A stretch of 64,000 nt of DNA from Hyphomonadaceae bacterium (GTDB lineage: Bacteria > Pseudomonadota > Alphaproteobacteria > Caulobacterales > Aquidulcibacteraceae): contig JAEUMP010000024.1 of assembly GCA_016791445.1 (NCBI GenBank), positions 124,001-188,000 of the forward strand, in the 5' to 3' direction. A program made the translations under genes and the position numbers. Below, piece by piece: positions 1-8,365 of the stretch; within the stretch, counting starts at the first letter, position 1; every line of letters begins with the position of its first letter. The notes under the pieces are model-generated. The model searched no databases, had not been told where the DNA came from, and saw nothing but the letters and a program-made list of their open reading frames with translations.

Positions 1-370
1 CGGTCTTGGTGTAGAATCCCGCGATCCCCGCGCCGCCGGCGCGGATGCGTTCCGCGAGCGTGCCCTGCGGATTGAACTCGAGTTGCAGCTCCCCGGAGAG
101 ATATTGGCGCTCGAACTCCTTGTTCTCGCCGACATAGGACGAGACCATCTTCGCGATCTGGCGGGTCTTCAGGAGGAGGCCGAGGCCGAAGTCGTCGACG
201 CCAGCGTTGTTCGAGATCACCGTCAGGTTCTTCACGCCGGTGTCCCGCAGGGCGACGATCAGGTTCTCGGGAATGCCGCAGAGGCCGAAGCCCCCGGACA
301 TGACGGTCATGCCGTCGAAGGTCAGCCCCTTGAGGGCCGTCGCCGCGTCGGGCTGGACTTTGTTCGCCAT
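1..370 (-). CDS. 3-oxoacid CoA-transferase subunit A (partial, C-terminus beyond window)
   Basis: Small-alpha subunit of a two-subunit 3-oxoacid (succinyl-CoA:acetoacetate type) CoA-transferase, which moves CoA between acyl groups in ketone-body and fatty-acid breakdown. The first 123 codons are seen, running off the left edge. Starting at ATG 368-370 the protein reads [16 protein letters not shown], then the glycine-rich [14 protein letters not shown] segment and [16 protein letters not shown], both typical of the family's N-terminal half. The catalytic glutamate is in subunit B, which would lie outside the window. The gene is on the same strand as the phosphatase and racemase genes to its right but 246 bases away, with a strong hairpin in between, so it probably has its own promoter. 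The family call is firm; the exact acyl substrate is inferred. Confidence 0.88.
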   Translation of the reverse strand, partial: MANKVQPDAATALKGLTFDGMTVMSGGFGLCGIPENLIVALRDTGVKNLTVISNNAGVDDFGLGLLLKTRQIAKMVSSYVGENKEFERQYLSGELQLEFNPQGTLAERIRAGGAGIAGFYTKT

Positions 371-489
371 TGCACACTCATCGATGGGATGGGGGTGTCT
401 AGGCCGCAGCCGCCCATGGCGCAACGGCAAGGCGGGACAAAGTTGAAGTTTGATTCAGGTTTTTGCGGCGCGCCCTGCCGAGGGCAGTC

Positions 490-518
490 GCGCCGGCCGC
501 TGAGCCGGCGGCCGGCGC
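490..518 (-). terminator. perfect 11-bp GC stem-loop, possible terminator
   Basis: Arms at 490-500 and 508-518 are exact reverse complements (11 bp, all G or C) around a 7-base loop. It lies about 100 bases after the stop of the histidine phosphatase gene on the minus strand and before the CoA-transferase start. A shorter CTGCC/GGCAG hairpin follows on the minus strand. No T-run directly follows, so an intrinsic terminator is plausible but not proven. Confidence 0.4.
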
Positions 519-616
519 ATTCTGGTTGCCCAGGACGGTCACGCGAGCGAGGGACGAGAAAGGCGCGCCGTCGAGGGGGAGAGTGCACTTCCCGCCTTGA
601 ACCGCGCATGAACGGA

Positions 617-1345
617 TCAGTCCGCCGCGAAGATCGCCTCGAGGCTCGTGCGCGACATGCCGTGCTTCAGCCAGTTGTAGGGCGTGATGTTCACCGCCTT
701 GACAATGATGCGCCCGATATCCCCGCCATCCGAAGTCAGATCGAAATCGAGGACGTTGACGCAGCAGGTATCCTGCTCGAACGCGGACGCCGCCGCGAGC
801 CCTGCCCCGCAAGCCCAACTGAGGATGAGGCGGTTCACACCCTCGTGTGCGACGATGAGCGTGGCGCCGCGCTCCGCGACCGGCTCGGGCGACAGGACCA
901 CCCGGCGGATCGCGGCCACCGCGCGCGCCTGCGCATCGACGAAGGACTCGCCGTCGAACATGCGCGCCCCCGGTTCGTGCGCCCGCGCGAACTGCGCCGC
1001 CATCGCGACCGCCGCTTCCGCGCGCCCGTTGAAGGCGACCGTGCCGCCGCGAATTTCCTCAAGGTCGCCGTCGGCTGTCAGCACTGGCGCGCGGGCGCGC
1101 TGCGCGAGGACGATTTCGGCCGTCTCACGCGTGCGCGTCAGGCCGGAAGAGAGCGCCCGGGTCAGCACCGGCTCGGCCAGCGCCAGTCCCGCCGTCTCCG
1201 CCTGCGCACGCCCCTCCTCGGTCAGTCTCGCCACGCGATGGTCGCGCGCCTTCAGGACCTCATCGCTGAAATAGTCCACGCGACCATGGCGCATCAGGTA
1301 GATGCGCCGGCGCTCGAGCCGCTGTCCGCCGCTTGAGACGTTCAC
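617..1345 (-). CDS. histidine phosphatase family protein
   Basis: Phosphoglycerate-mutase-like phosphatase that works through a phospho-histidine intermediate; the substrate is unknown. The N-terminal [12 protein letters not shown] holds the RHG signature (His20 if GTG at 1343-1345 is the start), [13 protein letters not shown] follows, and the second catalytic histidine sits in [13 protein letters not shown]. Length is 242 residues, normal for the family. The reading frame stays open upstream, but that part only shadows the racemase gene on the same strand; the GTG overlaps the racemase stop as GTGA, which indicates translational coupling and decides the start. The pairing with an acyl-CoA racemase suggests, without proof, a role in lipid or CoA-ester metabolism. 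Confidence 0.85.
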   Translation of the reverse strand: MNVSSGGQRLERRRIYLMRHGRVDYFSDEVLKARDHRVARLTEEGRAQAETAGLALAEPVLTRALSSGLTRTRETAEIVLAQRARAPVLTADGDLEEIRGGTVAFNGRAEAAVAMAAQFARAHEPGARMFDGESFVDAQARAVAAIRRVVLSPEPVAERGATLIVAHEGVNRLILSWACGAGLAAASAFEQDTCCVNVLDFDLTSDGGDIGRIIVKAVNITPYNWLKHGMSRTSLEAIFAAD

Positions 1346-2466
1346 GCGCCCGCCTTGAGCTTGTCGATGATCGCGCCGTCGACGCCCCAGTCGCGCAGGG
1401 CGGTTTCGGTGTGGGCGCCGACTTCCGGCGGCGGCCCCTGCACTTTCGACTGCGTCCGCGAGAAGCGCGGCGCGACGTTCGGCTGGACCACGCCCTCCAC
1501 GGTGACGAATGTCTCGCGCGCCTTGTTGTGCGCATGCTCGGGCGCTTCCGCCCACGACAGCACCGGCGCGAAGCACACATCGGTGCCTTCCATCAGCGCG
1601 CACCACTCATCGCGTGTTTTCGTCTTGATGACCGCCGCCAGCTTTTCGGACAGCGCCGGCCAGGCAGTTCGGTCCATCTGCGCCTGGAAGGCTGGCTCGG
1701 CCGACAGCCCCGTCTTCTCGAGCAGGAGTGCGTAGAACTGCGGTTCGATGGATCCCACGGAGATCCATTTGCCGTCCTTGCAGGCATAGGTGTCGTAGAA
1801 GTGCGCGCCGCCGTCGAGCAGGTTCGCGTCGCGCTGATCGCTCCACATGCCCGTAGCGCGCATGCCGTAGAACATCGCCGCGAGCGACGCGGCGCCGTCC
1901 GTCATGGCGCAGTCGATCACCTGTCCCTTGCCGGAGCGTTGCGCCTCGAACAGCGCGGCGCAGATGCCCATCGCCATGTAGAGGGCGCCGCCGCCGAAAT
2001 CGCCCACGAGGTTGAGCGGCGGCGGCGGCGTGTCGTCCTTCCGGCCCATCGCGTGAAGGCCACCGGTGAGCGAAATGTAGTTGAGGTCGTGTCCTGCAGC
2101 ATTGGCGAGCGGCCCGGTCTGCCCCCATCCGGTCATGCGTCCGTAAACCAGTTTCGCATTCGATTTCAGCGCGACCTCGGGCCCGAGTCCGAGACGCTCC
2201 ATGACGCCGGGACGAAAACCTTCGAGCAGCACATCAGCTTTCTCGATCAGCGCGCGGCACGCAGCCACGCCGTCGGGCGACTTCAGATCCACCGCGACCG
2301 AACGACGCCCGCGGCTGGTGATGTCGAACTTGCTCGTTCGGGCGCCCTTGCGGTCCACGCGCACGACGTCGGCGCCCATGTCGGACAGCAGCATGCAGGT
2401 AAATGGCCCCGGGCCGATGCCGGCGAACTCGACAACCTTGACCCCACTGAGTGGACCTTGCGCCAT
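1342..2466 (-). CDS. CaiB/BaiF-family alpha-methylacyl-CoA racemase
   Basis: Probably epimerises 2-methylacyl-CoA esters so that branched-chain acids can enter beta-oxidation. The 374-residue protein begins [19 protein letters not shown] and has [14 protein letters not shown] near residue 35. His126 (in [14 protein letters not shown]) and Asp156 (in [10 protein letters not shown]) fall at the same residue numbers as the catalytic His126/Asp156 pair known from mycobacterial MCR, which favours racemase over CoA-transferase. A GAGGAG motif precedes the ATG. It is translationally coupled (GTGA) to the phosphatase gene downstream and divergent from the PopA-like gene. Confidence 0.9.
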   Translation of the reverse strand: MAQGPLSGVKVVEFAGIGPGPFTCMLLSDMGADVVRVDRKGARTSKFDITSRGRRSVAVDLKSPDGVAACRALIEKADVLLEGFRPGVMERLGLGPEVALKSNAKLVYGRMTGWGQTGPLANAAGHDLNYISLTGGLHAMGRKDDTPPPPLNLVGDFGGGALYMAMGICAALFEAQRSGKGQVIDCAMTDGAASLAAMFYGMRATGMWSDQRDANLLDGGAHFYDTYACKDGKWISVGSIEPQFYALLLEKTGLSAEPAFQAQMDRTAWPALSEKLAAVIKTKTRDEWCALMEGTDVCFAPVLSWAEAPEHAHNKARETFVTVEGVVQPNVAPRFSRTQSKVQGPPPEVGAHTETALRDWGVDGAIIDKLKAGA

Positions 2467-2610
2467 GGCTTTTCTCCTCGATCGCGTCTTGCGATCCGTT
2501 GGCTGTCGATATCGCCTCCGTCAACCATTTCTGCGCCTTCCCTTTACGGCGCCCCGGATGATAATGGCCGCCGGCTTTCTGCGCAGGGGCGGAAAGCCAA
2601 GCGGGGTCAC

Positions 2611-3909
2611 ATGCGTATTTCCGTTAGGTCACATGATGCGCGTCGTGCGCGCGACCTGCAGGAAGCGCTCGGCGTTGCCGGCATCGACTCCGTGGCCCTT
2701 GTCGGCCCGGTGCACGAGCGCACGCGCCTTCAGGATGACATTGCACTGATCGACGCAGCGCCAACGGCGCTCGCGTGGGCGTGCGATGAAGCGCGGCGGA
2801 TCGCGCACAGCGCCAGCCGGCCGATCGCCATCGTCGCGGCCAGCCGCGCCGAAGACCCGCCGGTAGAGGACGCATCGGCCTTTGACGCCTGGATCCAGAT
2901 CGATGCGCCGGAGGGCGTGCTGGAACAGGAACTGACATCCATCCAGCGGCGTGCGGCGGCGCGCACCGAGCTCCTGCGGCGGATCGAAACCGCACGCGCG
3001 CTTGGCGTCGCGACGCCCGCGCCTGAACCGAACACCCCCTGGCGAGCGCTCTATATCGGCGATCCAAGCCCCTTCTTTCTGGCGCAGGAACGCGCGCTCG
3101 CCGCACTCGATGGCCGACTGGAAGCGGCGTTCAGTTCATTCATGGGCTTCGACTTCCTGCATGACGCGCGTTTCGACGCCGTCACGCTGAATGCGACCCG
3201 GGACGCCGCCACCGCGCTCGCCTTGTGCGGCGCGCTGCGGCGCAATGCGCGGCTGCACCACCTCCCGACCGCAGTGATCGTCAATCGCGATGACGACGCG
3301 ACAGTCATCGGCGCCGTCGATCGCGGCGCGACGCTGATCGTGCATCCCGACGAGGCGCCGGAACCGAAACTCCGATGGCTGTTCGACAAGGTGCGACGGG
3401 GACGCCGGCATGCACACGTGGAAGCGGGTCTGGCGGCGTTGAAGTGCAGCTGTGCGGGGCGTGCCGGGCTCTTCGATCCCGGCTTCTTCACTGAGCATCT
3501 CACGCGCCTGTCGGAGGCGGCGCATCTCAGTGGACGACCGCTTACGCTTGTGGCGTTGCGCGCCTGTCTGGCGCCGGGGGCGCGACTGGCGAACGATGTC
3601 GATTGGCGACGCAGCATCGACCAGATCGCGGAACTCGCCGGGCGACTGGTGCGCGCCCACGACGGCGCAGCGCTGGTGCTGGAGGATGTCATCGCCATTG
3701 CGCTGCCGGAGTCCTCTGTCGCAGAAGGTCGCCGGACCGCCGAGCGGGTCTCCGGCGTGGTCGAATGCACCGCGTTCGCTTCGGGCGAGGGCGGCGTAGG
3801 CCCTATCGTTCTCGAACACAGCGTGGTCGAACTCAACGCCGGCGAAAGCGGACGCGGCCTCCTCGCCCGCGCGCTTGACCCTTTCCCCGCCGAAGGTGCG
3901 CGTGCATGA
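2611..3909 (+). CDS. PopA-like protein: two degenerate REC domains and a degenerate GGDEF domain with intact I-site
   Basis: Candidate cyclic di-GMP effector rather than a synthase. From ATG 2611 the product is 432 residues. Residues 1-120 and about 145-265 have the alternating pattern of receiver (REC) domains without the usual acidic phospho-acceptor arrangement; the second ends with GAVDRGATLIVHPDE, like the GA..yl.KP end of REC. A GGDEF-like fold spans about 285-390 (FDPGFFTEHLTRLSEAA onward). The active-site GG[DE]EF is replaced by LEDVI (357-361), but RAHD at 348-351 sits exactly five residues before it, the position of the inhibitory RxxD c-di-GMP binding site. This layout matches Caulobacter PopA. 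The frame is open far upstream, but only as an antisense shadow of the racemase gene. The stop overlaps the next gene's start (ATGA). Confidence 0.75.
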   Translation: MRISVRSHDARRARDLQEALGVAGIDSVALVGPVHERTRLQDDIALIDAAPTALAWACDEARRIAHSASRPIAIVAASRAEDPPVEDASAFDAWIQIDAPEGVLEQELTSIQRRAAARTELLRRIETARALGVATPAPEPNTPWRALYIGDPSPFFLAQERALAALDGRLEAAFSSFMGFDFLHDARFDAVTLNATRDAATALALCGALRRNARLHHLPTAVIVNRDDDATVIGAVDRGATLIVHPDEAPEPKLRWLFDKVRRGRRHAHVEAGLAALKCSCAGRAGLFDPGFFTEHLTRLSEAAHLSGRPLTLVALRACLAPGARLANDVDWRRSIDQIAELAGRLVRAHDGAALVLEDVIAIALPESSVAEGRRTAERVSGVVECTAFASGEGGVGPIVLEHSVVELNAGESGRGLLARALDPFPAEGARA

Positions 3910-4544
3910 ACGCCGCGCCGGTAAGGGTCGACTTCATCGCCGATGTCTGCTGCCCGTGGTGCTACATTTCCTGGCGTGCGCTAGACGTCGCCATAGCGTC
4001 GGCGTCCGGCGTCGCCTTCGACCGCCGCTGGGGTGTGTTTCTGCTGCGCCCCGACACGCCGAAGGAAGGGTTTGATCGCAAGGCGTATCTGGAAAAGCTG
4101 TTCGCCGATCAGCCTGAACGCGCGCGTGCGGCGCGCGCCGCGTTGCAGGCGGCGGCCGACGATGCAGGCGCGCCGCTCAATCTCGATGCAGCCAGGACGA
4201 TGCCCAACACCATGAACGCCCACCGCCTCATCGTATGGGCGACGGGGCAATCCCGTTTCGTGGAAATGGTGGACGCACTCTTCCGCGCCTATTTCGTCGA
4301 AGGCCGCGACATCGGCAATGACGGGGTGCTGGGGGATGTGTCTGCGGAAGTCGGGCTGGATCGCGACATCGTGGCTACGCTTCTGGCGGGCGATGCGGAC
4401 TGGTCGCGCGTCGCTGACGCGCACAATGCTGCAGTGACCGCAGGCGTACGCGGCGTGCCGGTGGTGGTCTTCAACCAGAAGTTCGCGCGCCAAGGCTCGG
4501 AGAGCGTTTCGGCCTACAGACTACTCCTGCAGCAGGCGATCTAG
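3906..4544 (+). CDS. DsbA-family oxidoreductase (FrnE / 2-hydroxychromene-2-carboxylate isomerase-like)
   Basis: A thioredoxin-fold protein of 212 residues. The N-terminal VDFIADVCCPWCYISWRAL carries the CPWC redox motif (16-19) and the cis-proline loop appears as VRGVPVVVFNQKF near residue 180. There is no signal peptide, so it acts in the cytoplasm, as FrnE-type proteins do. Helical inserts between residues 50 and 150 are typical of the DsbA fold. The ATG overlaps the stop of the PopA-like gene, so the two are co-translated. Its stop shares the palindrome CTAG with the stop of mfd on the other strand. The substrate is unknown. Confidence 0.88.
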   Translation: MNAAPVRVDFIADVCCPWCYISWRALDVAIASASGVAFDRRWGVFLLRPDTPKEGFDRKAYLEKLFADQPERARAARAALQAAADDAGAPLNLDAARTMPNTMNAHRLIVWATGQSRFVEMVDALFRAYFVEGRDIGNDGVLGDVSAEVGLDRDIVATLLAGDADWSRVADAHNAAVTAGVRGVPVVVFNQKFARQGSESVSAYRLLLQQAI

Positions 4545-7500
4545 GCCGCCGCCTTGCGTGTCAGCTTGGCGACACTGTCGAGATAGCCGCGCAACGCCTT
4601 GAGGCGCAGCGCCGGATCGGGCCAGTCCCCCTGGATCACCAGTTTGCCGTCAGGCCGCATCTTGAAATCCAGCGGGCGCGACTGGACGAGACGCACGAGC
4701 GCGATCGGTTCGGGAAAGCCCGTCTCCCGGAAGGTCAGCACCGCGCCCTTGGGGCCGGCGTCGAGTTTCGCGATGCTCGATTGCCGGCACAGCGCCTTCA
4801 GCCCCGCCACCGCGATCAATTGGTCGGCCTCCGTCGGCAGCGGCCCGAAACGGTCGATCATCTCCGCCGCGAACGCCTCGCGCTCGTTGTCTTCAGCGAG
4901 TTCCGACAGGCGGCGATAGAGCGACAAGCGCACCGTGAGGTCCGGTACATACTCTTCCGGAATGAGCACCGAGGCGCCGACATTGATCTGCGGCGACCAC
5001 TTCTGCTCGCCCGCGTCCTCGCGGTTCTCCTTGATGGCGAGCACCGCCTCCTCGAGCATCGACTGATAGAGTTCGACGCCCACTTCCTTGATGTGGCCGG
5101 ATTGCTCTTCGCCGAGGAGATTGCCGCCGCCGCGCATGTCGAGGTCGTGGCTGGCGAGCGTGAAGCCCGCGCCGAGATTGTCGAGCGAGGCGAGCACCCG
5201 CAGGCGCTTCTCTGCGCCGGCCGTGAGCGCTTTTTCCGCGTTTGTCGTCAGGTACGCGTAGGCGCGCACCTTGGAGCGGCCCACGCGCCCGCGCATCTGG
5301 TAAAGCTGCGCGAGACCGAACATGTCCGCGCGGTGGACGATCATCGTGTTGGCGCGCGGGATGTCGAGGCCCGACTCGATGATCGTGGTCGAGACGAGGA
5401 CGTCATACTCGCCGTCATAGAAGGCCGTCATGACGTCATCGAGCGCCGCAGCGCCCATCTGGCCGTGCGCCAGCACGAACTTCAGCTCCGGCACATTCTG
5501 GCGCAGGAATTTCTCGGCCTCTTCCAGTTCCGAAATCCGCGGCACGACATAGAAGGACTGCCCCCCGCGATAGCGTTCCCGGAGCAGCGCTTCGCGCACG
5601 GTGAGCGGATCGAAGGGCGTCACATAGGTGCGCACCGCCATGCGGTCGATCGGCGGGGTCGCGATGACCGACATCTCCCGGATGCCGGAAAGCGCGAGTT
5701 GCAGCGTCCGCGGGATCGGCGTGGCCGAGAGCGTGAGCACATGCACGTCCGCGCGCAGCTCCTTCAGTCGCTCCTTGTGCTTGACGCCGAAGTGCTGCTC
5801 CTCGTCGATGACCAGCAGGCCGAGATCGCGGAAGGCGATCCCCTTCCCCAGAAGTGCGTGGGTGCCAATGACGATGTCGCACGCGCCGTCGGCGATCATC
5901 TGCTTCGTTTCGTTCGCTTCCTTCGTCGTCACCAGACGCGACAGCTGCCGGATCTTCACCGGCAGGCCGTGGAAGCGCTCCGTGAAGGTGCGGAAATGCT
6001 GCCGGCACAGGAGCGTCGTCGGCGCGACGATCGCCACCTGCTTGCCCGTCATCGCGACCACGAACGCGGCGCGGAGCGCCACTTCCGTCTTGCCGAAACC
6101 GACATCGCCGCAGACGAGGCGGTCCATGGGCTTGCCGGAGCCGAGATCGCCGATCGCATCTTCGATGGCCGCGAGCTGGTCCTCCGTCTCCTCGTACGGA
6201 AAGCGCGCGCAGAACTCGTCGAACATGCCGACATTCGGCTCGATCGCTTCGGCTGTGCGCGCCGCACGCGCCGCTGCAATTCGGATGAGCTCCTCGGCCA
6301 TGTCGCGCAGGCGCTGCTTCGCGCGCGCCTTGCGGCTCTGCCACGCCACGCCGCCAAGCTTGTCGAGCTGTGCGGGGACATCTTCCGAGCCGTAGCGCGA
6401 GACGAGTTCGATGTTCTCCACCGGGAGGTAGAGCTTGTCGCCGCCGTGGTACGAAAGATCGAGGCAGTCGTGCGGGGCGCCCTGCACGTCGAGCGTCTTC
6501 AGCCCCTCATAGCGCGCCACGCCGTGATCGGAATGTACGACGAGATCGCCCGGTGACAGCGCCGCCGCCTCTGCAATGAGGCTCGACGCCTTGCGCTTGC
6601 GACGCGGCCGTGCGAGCCGGTCGCCGAGCAAGTCCTGTTCGGACAGCACGGCGATGGTGTCCGTTTCGAACCCCTGCTCGAGCGGCAGAACGGCGATCAA
6701 CGGGCGCGTCTGCGGGACCTTCAGGCCTTCAGGCCAGTTCGGCGTCAGCGTCGCATCGGCGAGGCCGTGATCGCCGAGCACATGCGCCAGACGTTCCGCC
6801 GAACCATCGGTCCATGCGCCGAACAGCACGCGCTTGCCGGCGGCGATCTCGTCGTTGATGTGCTGGCGCGCGGCATCAAAGACATTGGCGTCGACCTGGG
6901 TCCGCTCGGGGGCGAAGTTGCGGCCCGTCCGCGCGCCGAGCGAAATCGACGAGCCGCCCGGCGCCTCGAAGGGATTGAAGCGACGCACGGGCCGTCCGTG
7001 CAGCGCCAGCTCCCATGCGTCCTCCTGCAGGTAGAGCGTTTCCGGCGAAGGCGCGCGAAAGGGCGGCGAGCCGCGCGGCACAGGCGCATTCGCCCGAGAC
7101 TCATAGTGTTCCTGCGCCTGCTCGACACGCTCGCGGCGAGCGTCTTCCGCGAGATGCTCGAAGCCGATGAGCGCGTTCTCGCCCACATAGTCGAACACGG
7201 TCTCCAACTGCTCGTAGAAGAACGGCAGCCATTGCTCGACGCCCTGACGCCGAATGCGCGCGCTGACGGAGTCGTAGACCATGTCGCTCACCGCGCCATA
7301 GGACTGCGCGAACGTGCGCCTGAACTGGCTGATGGTGTCGGCGTCGAAGAGGATTTCGCTGACCGGCGTCAGCGTGGCGTCCACGATCTGACGTGTGGAG
7401 CGTTGCGTCTCGGGATCGAAGGCGCGGATCGTCTCCAGCTGATCGCCGAAAAAATCGAAGCGGAGCGGTTCGGCGGCGCCCGGCGCGAAGATGTCGAGCA

Positions 7501-8026
7501 CCCCGCCGCGCACCGCATAGTCTCCCGCCGCCCGCACGGTGGAGGCGCGACCATAGCCATTCATTTGCGCGTAGGCTTCGATTTCCTCCGGTGAGACCAC
7601 CGCGCCCACATGCGCGGAGAAGGCGCCCGCGGCGAGGCGCTGGCGCGGCGGCACGCGTTGGGAGACGGCGGAGGCCGTCGTGATGACGAGGAGTGCGGGC
7701 GCATCGGCCTTGCGCGTCGCGAGCCGCGTGAGCACGGCGCAGCGTTGCGCGGCCACGGCGGGCGTCGGGGAAATGCGGTCATACGGGAGGCTGTCCCAGG
7801 CCGGCAGCCGCGCTGTTTCAAGTTCCGGGGTGAAGAACTTCACCGCCGCCTCGAAGGACGCCGCGCGGGACTCGTCGCGCGCCACGAAGAGCGACACCCC
7901 TCCCCGCAGGCGCGACGCCGCCGAGAAGGCAGGCGCGGCTACGCCGTCCGGCGCACTCGACACCCCGAGCGGCCCCGTGGTTCGGGCGATGGCGTCGATG
8001 AGGGCGGGCGGCAGGATGGCGGTCAT
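4541..8026 (-). CDS. mfd: transcription-repair coupling factor Mfd
   Basis: ATP-driven translocase that removes RNA polymerase stalled at DNA lesions and recruits UvrA. The product is 1161 residues, the usual length. In order: a UvrB-homology region (about 1-350), the RNA-polymerase interaction domain (LSPGDLVVHSDHGVARYEG and LYLPVENIELVSRYG), RecG-like motor domains with Walker A GDVGFGKTE near residue 640, DEEQHFG near 740 and SATPIPRTLQL, QMRGRVGRS in the second motor lobe, and the C-terminal regulatory domain. The ATG overlaps the sdhE stop (ATGA), so sdhE and mfd form one transcript. It ends tail to tail with the DsbA-family gene, sharing a CTAG stop. Confidence 0.98.
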   Translation of the reverse strand: MTAILPPALIDAIARTTGPLGVSSAPDGVAAPAFSAASRLRGGVSLFVARDESRAASFEAAVKFFTPELETARLPAWDSLPYDRISPTPAVAAQRCAVLTRLATRKADAPALLVITTASAVSQRVPPRQRLAAGAFSAHVGAVVSPEEIEAYAQMNGYGRASTVRAAGDYAVRGGVLDIFAPGAAEPLRFDFFGDQLETIRAFDPETQRSTRQIVDATLTPVSEILFDADTISQFRRTFAQSYGAVSDMVYDSVSARIRRQGVEQWLPFFYEQLETVFDYVGENALIGFEHLAEDARRERVEQAQEHYESRANAPVPRGSPPFRAPSPETLYLQEDAWELALHGRPVRRFNPFEAPGGSSISLGARTGRNFAPERTQVDANVFDAARQHINDEIAAGKRVLFGAWTDGSAERLAHVLGDHGLADATLTPNWPEGLKVPQTRPLIAVLPLEQGFETDTIAVLSEQDLLGDRLARPRRKRKASSLIAEAAALSPGDLVVHSDHGVARYEGLKTLDVQGAPHDCLDLSYHGGDKLYLPVENIELVSRYGSEDVPAQLDKLGGVAWQSRKARAKQRLRDMAEELIRIAAARAARTAEAIEPNVGMFDEFCARFPYEETEDQLAAIEDAIGDLGSGKPMDRLVCGDVGFGKTEVALRAAFVVAMTGKQVAIVAPTTLLCRQHFRTFTERFHGLPVKIRQLSRLVTTKEANETKQMIADGACDIVIGTHALLGKGIAFRDLGLLVIDEEQHFGVKHKERLKELRADVHVLTLSATPIPRTLQLALSGIREMSVIATPPIDRMAVRTYVTPFDPLTVREALLRERYRGGQSFYVVPRISELEEAEKFLRQNVPELKFVLAHGQMGAAALDDVMTAFYDGEYDVLVSTTIIESGLDIPRANTMIVHRADMFGLAQLYQMRGRVGRSKVRAYAYLTTNAEKALTAGAEKRLRVLASLDNLGAGFTLASHDLDMRGGGNLLGEEQSGHIKEVGVELYQSMLEEAVLAIKENREDAGEQKWSPQINVGASVLIPEEYVPDLTVRLSLYRRLSELAEDNEREAFAAEMIDRFGPLPTEADQLIAVAGLKALCRQSSIAKLDAGPKGAVLTFRETGFPEPIALVRLVQSRPLDFKMRPDGKLVIQGDWPDPALRLKALRGYLDSVAKLTRKAAA

Positions 8027-8295
8027 GCGTCGTCGGAGGTCCCGGTTGTGGCGTGGAAGGCCCGAATGTCGGCGAGGAGCGGCGTCTCGTGGACCGGGGG
8101 AGCGGGCGTACGCCCGACCACCCAGTCGTAGACGTCCTGGTCGGACGCCTCGAGCAGCGCCTCGAAGGCGGTTACGTCGGAATCGTTGAGGCTCTCAAGG
8201 CGCGCATCCGCGAATCCGCCGAGGATGAGGTCAATCTCCCGGAACCCCCGACGCCATGCCCGGAACCTCAGCCTTTTCCGCCGTTCATCCAACAT
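8023..8295 (-). CDS. sdhE: FAD assembly factor SdhE (succinate dehydrogenase assembly factor 2 family)
   Basis: Small factor that helps attach FAD covalently to the succinate dehydrogenase flavoprotein. The product is 90 residues from ATG 8293-8295: MLDERRKRLRFRAWRRGFREIDLILGGFAD contains the RGxxE-type core (RGFREID) needed for flavinylation. A GTG/ATG further upstream would add 24 residues that fit no family pattern. The position between mfd and recG is the conserved alphaproteobacterial arrangement. The stop overlaps the mfd start. Confidence 0.93.
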   Translation of the reverse strand: MLDERRKRLRFRAWRRGFREIDLILGGFADARLESLNDSDVTAFEALLEASDQDVYDWVVGRTPAPPVHETPLLADIRAFHATTGTSDDA

Positions 8296-8365
8296 GGCGC
8301 GCCCGTTCGAGAGGCAGGCGCTATAGACGATGGGCGCACGCCTGTCAGCGCGTCGAATGGGCCGC

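Noticed and set aside
83..1336. 417-codon plus-strand reading frame at the left edge
   Set aside because: It is antisense to the CoA-transferase and histidine phosphatase genes and its translation has no family signature; long antisense frames are expected at this GC content.
4781..6556. 591-codon plus-strand frame inside mfd
   Set aside because: Fully antisense to mfd, rich in arginine and histidine, with no recognisable motif.
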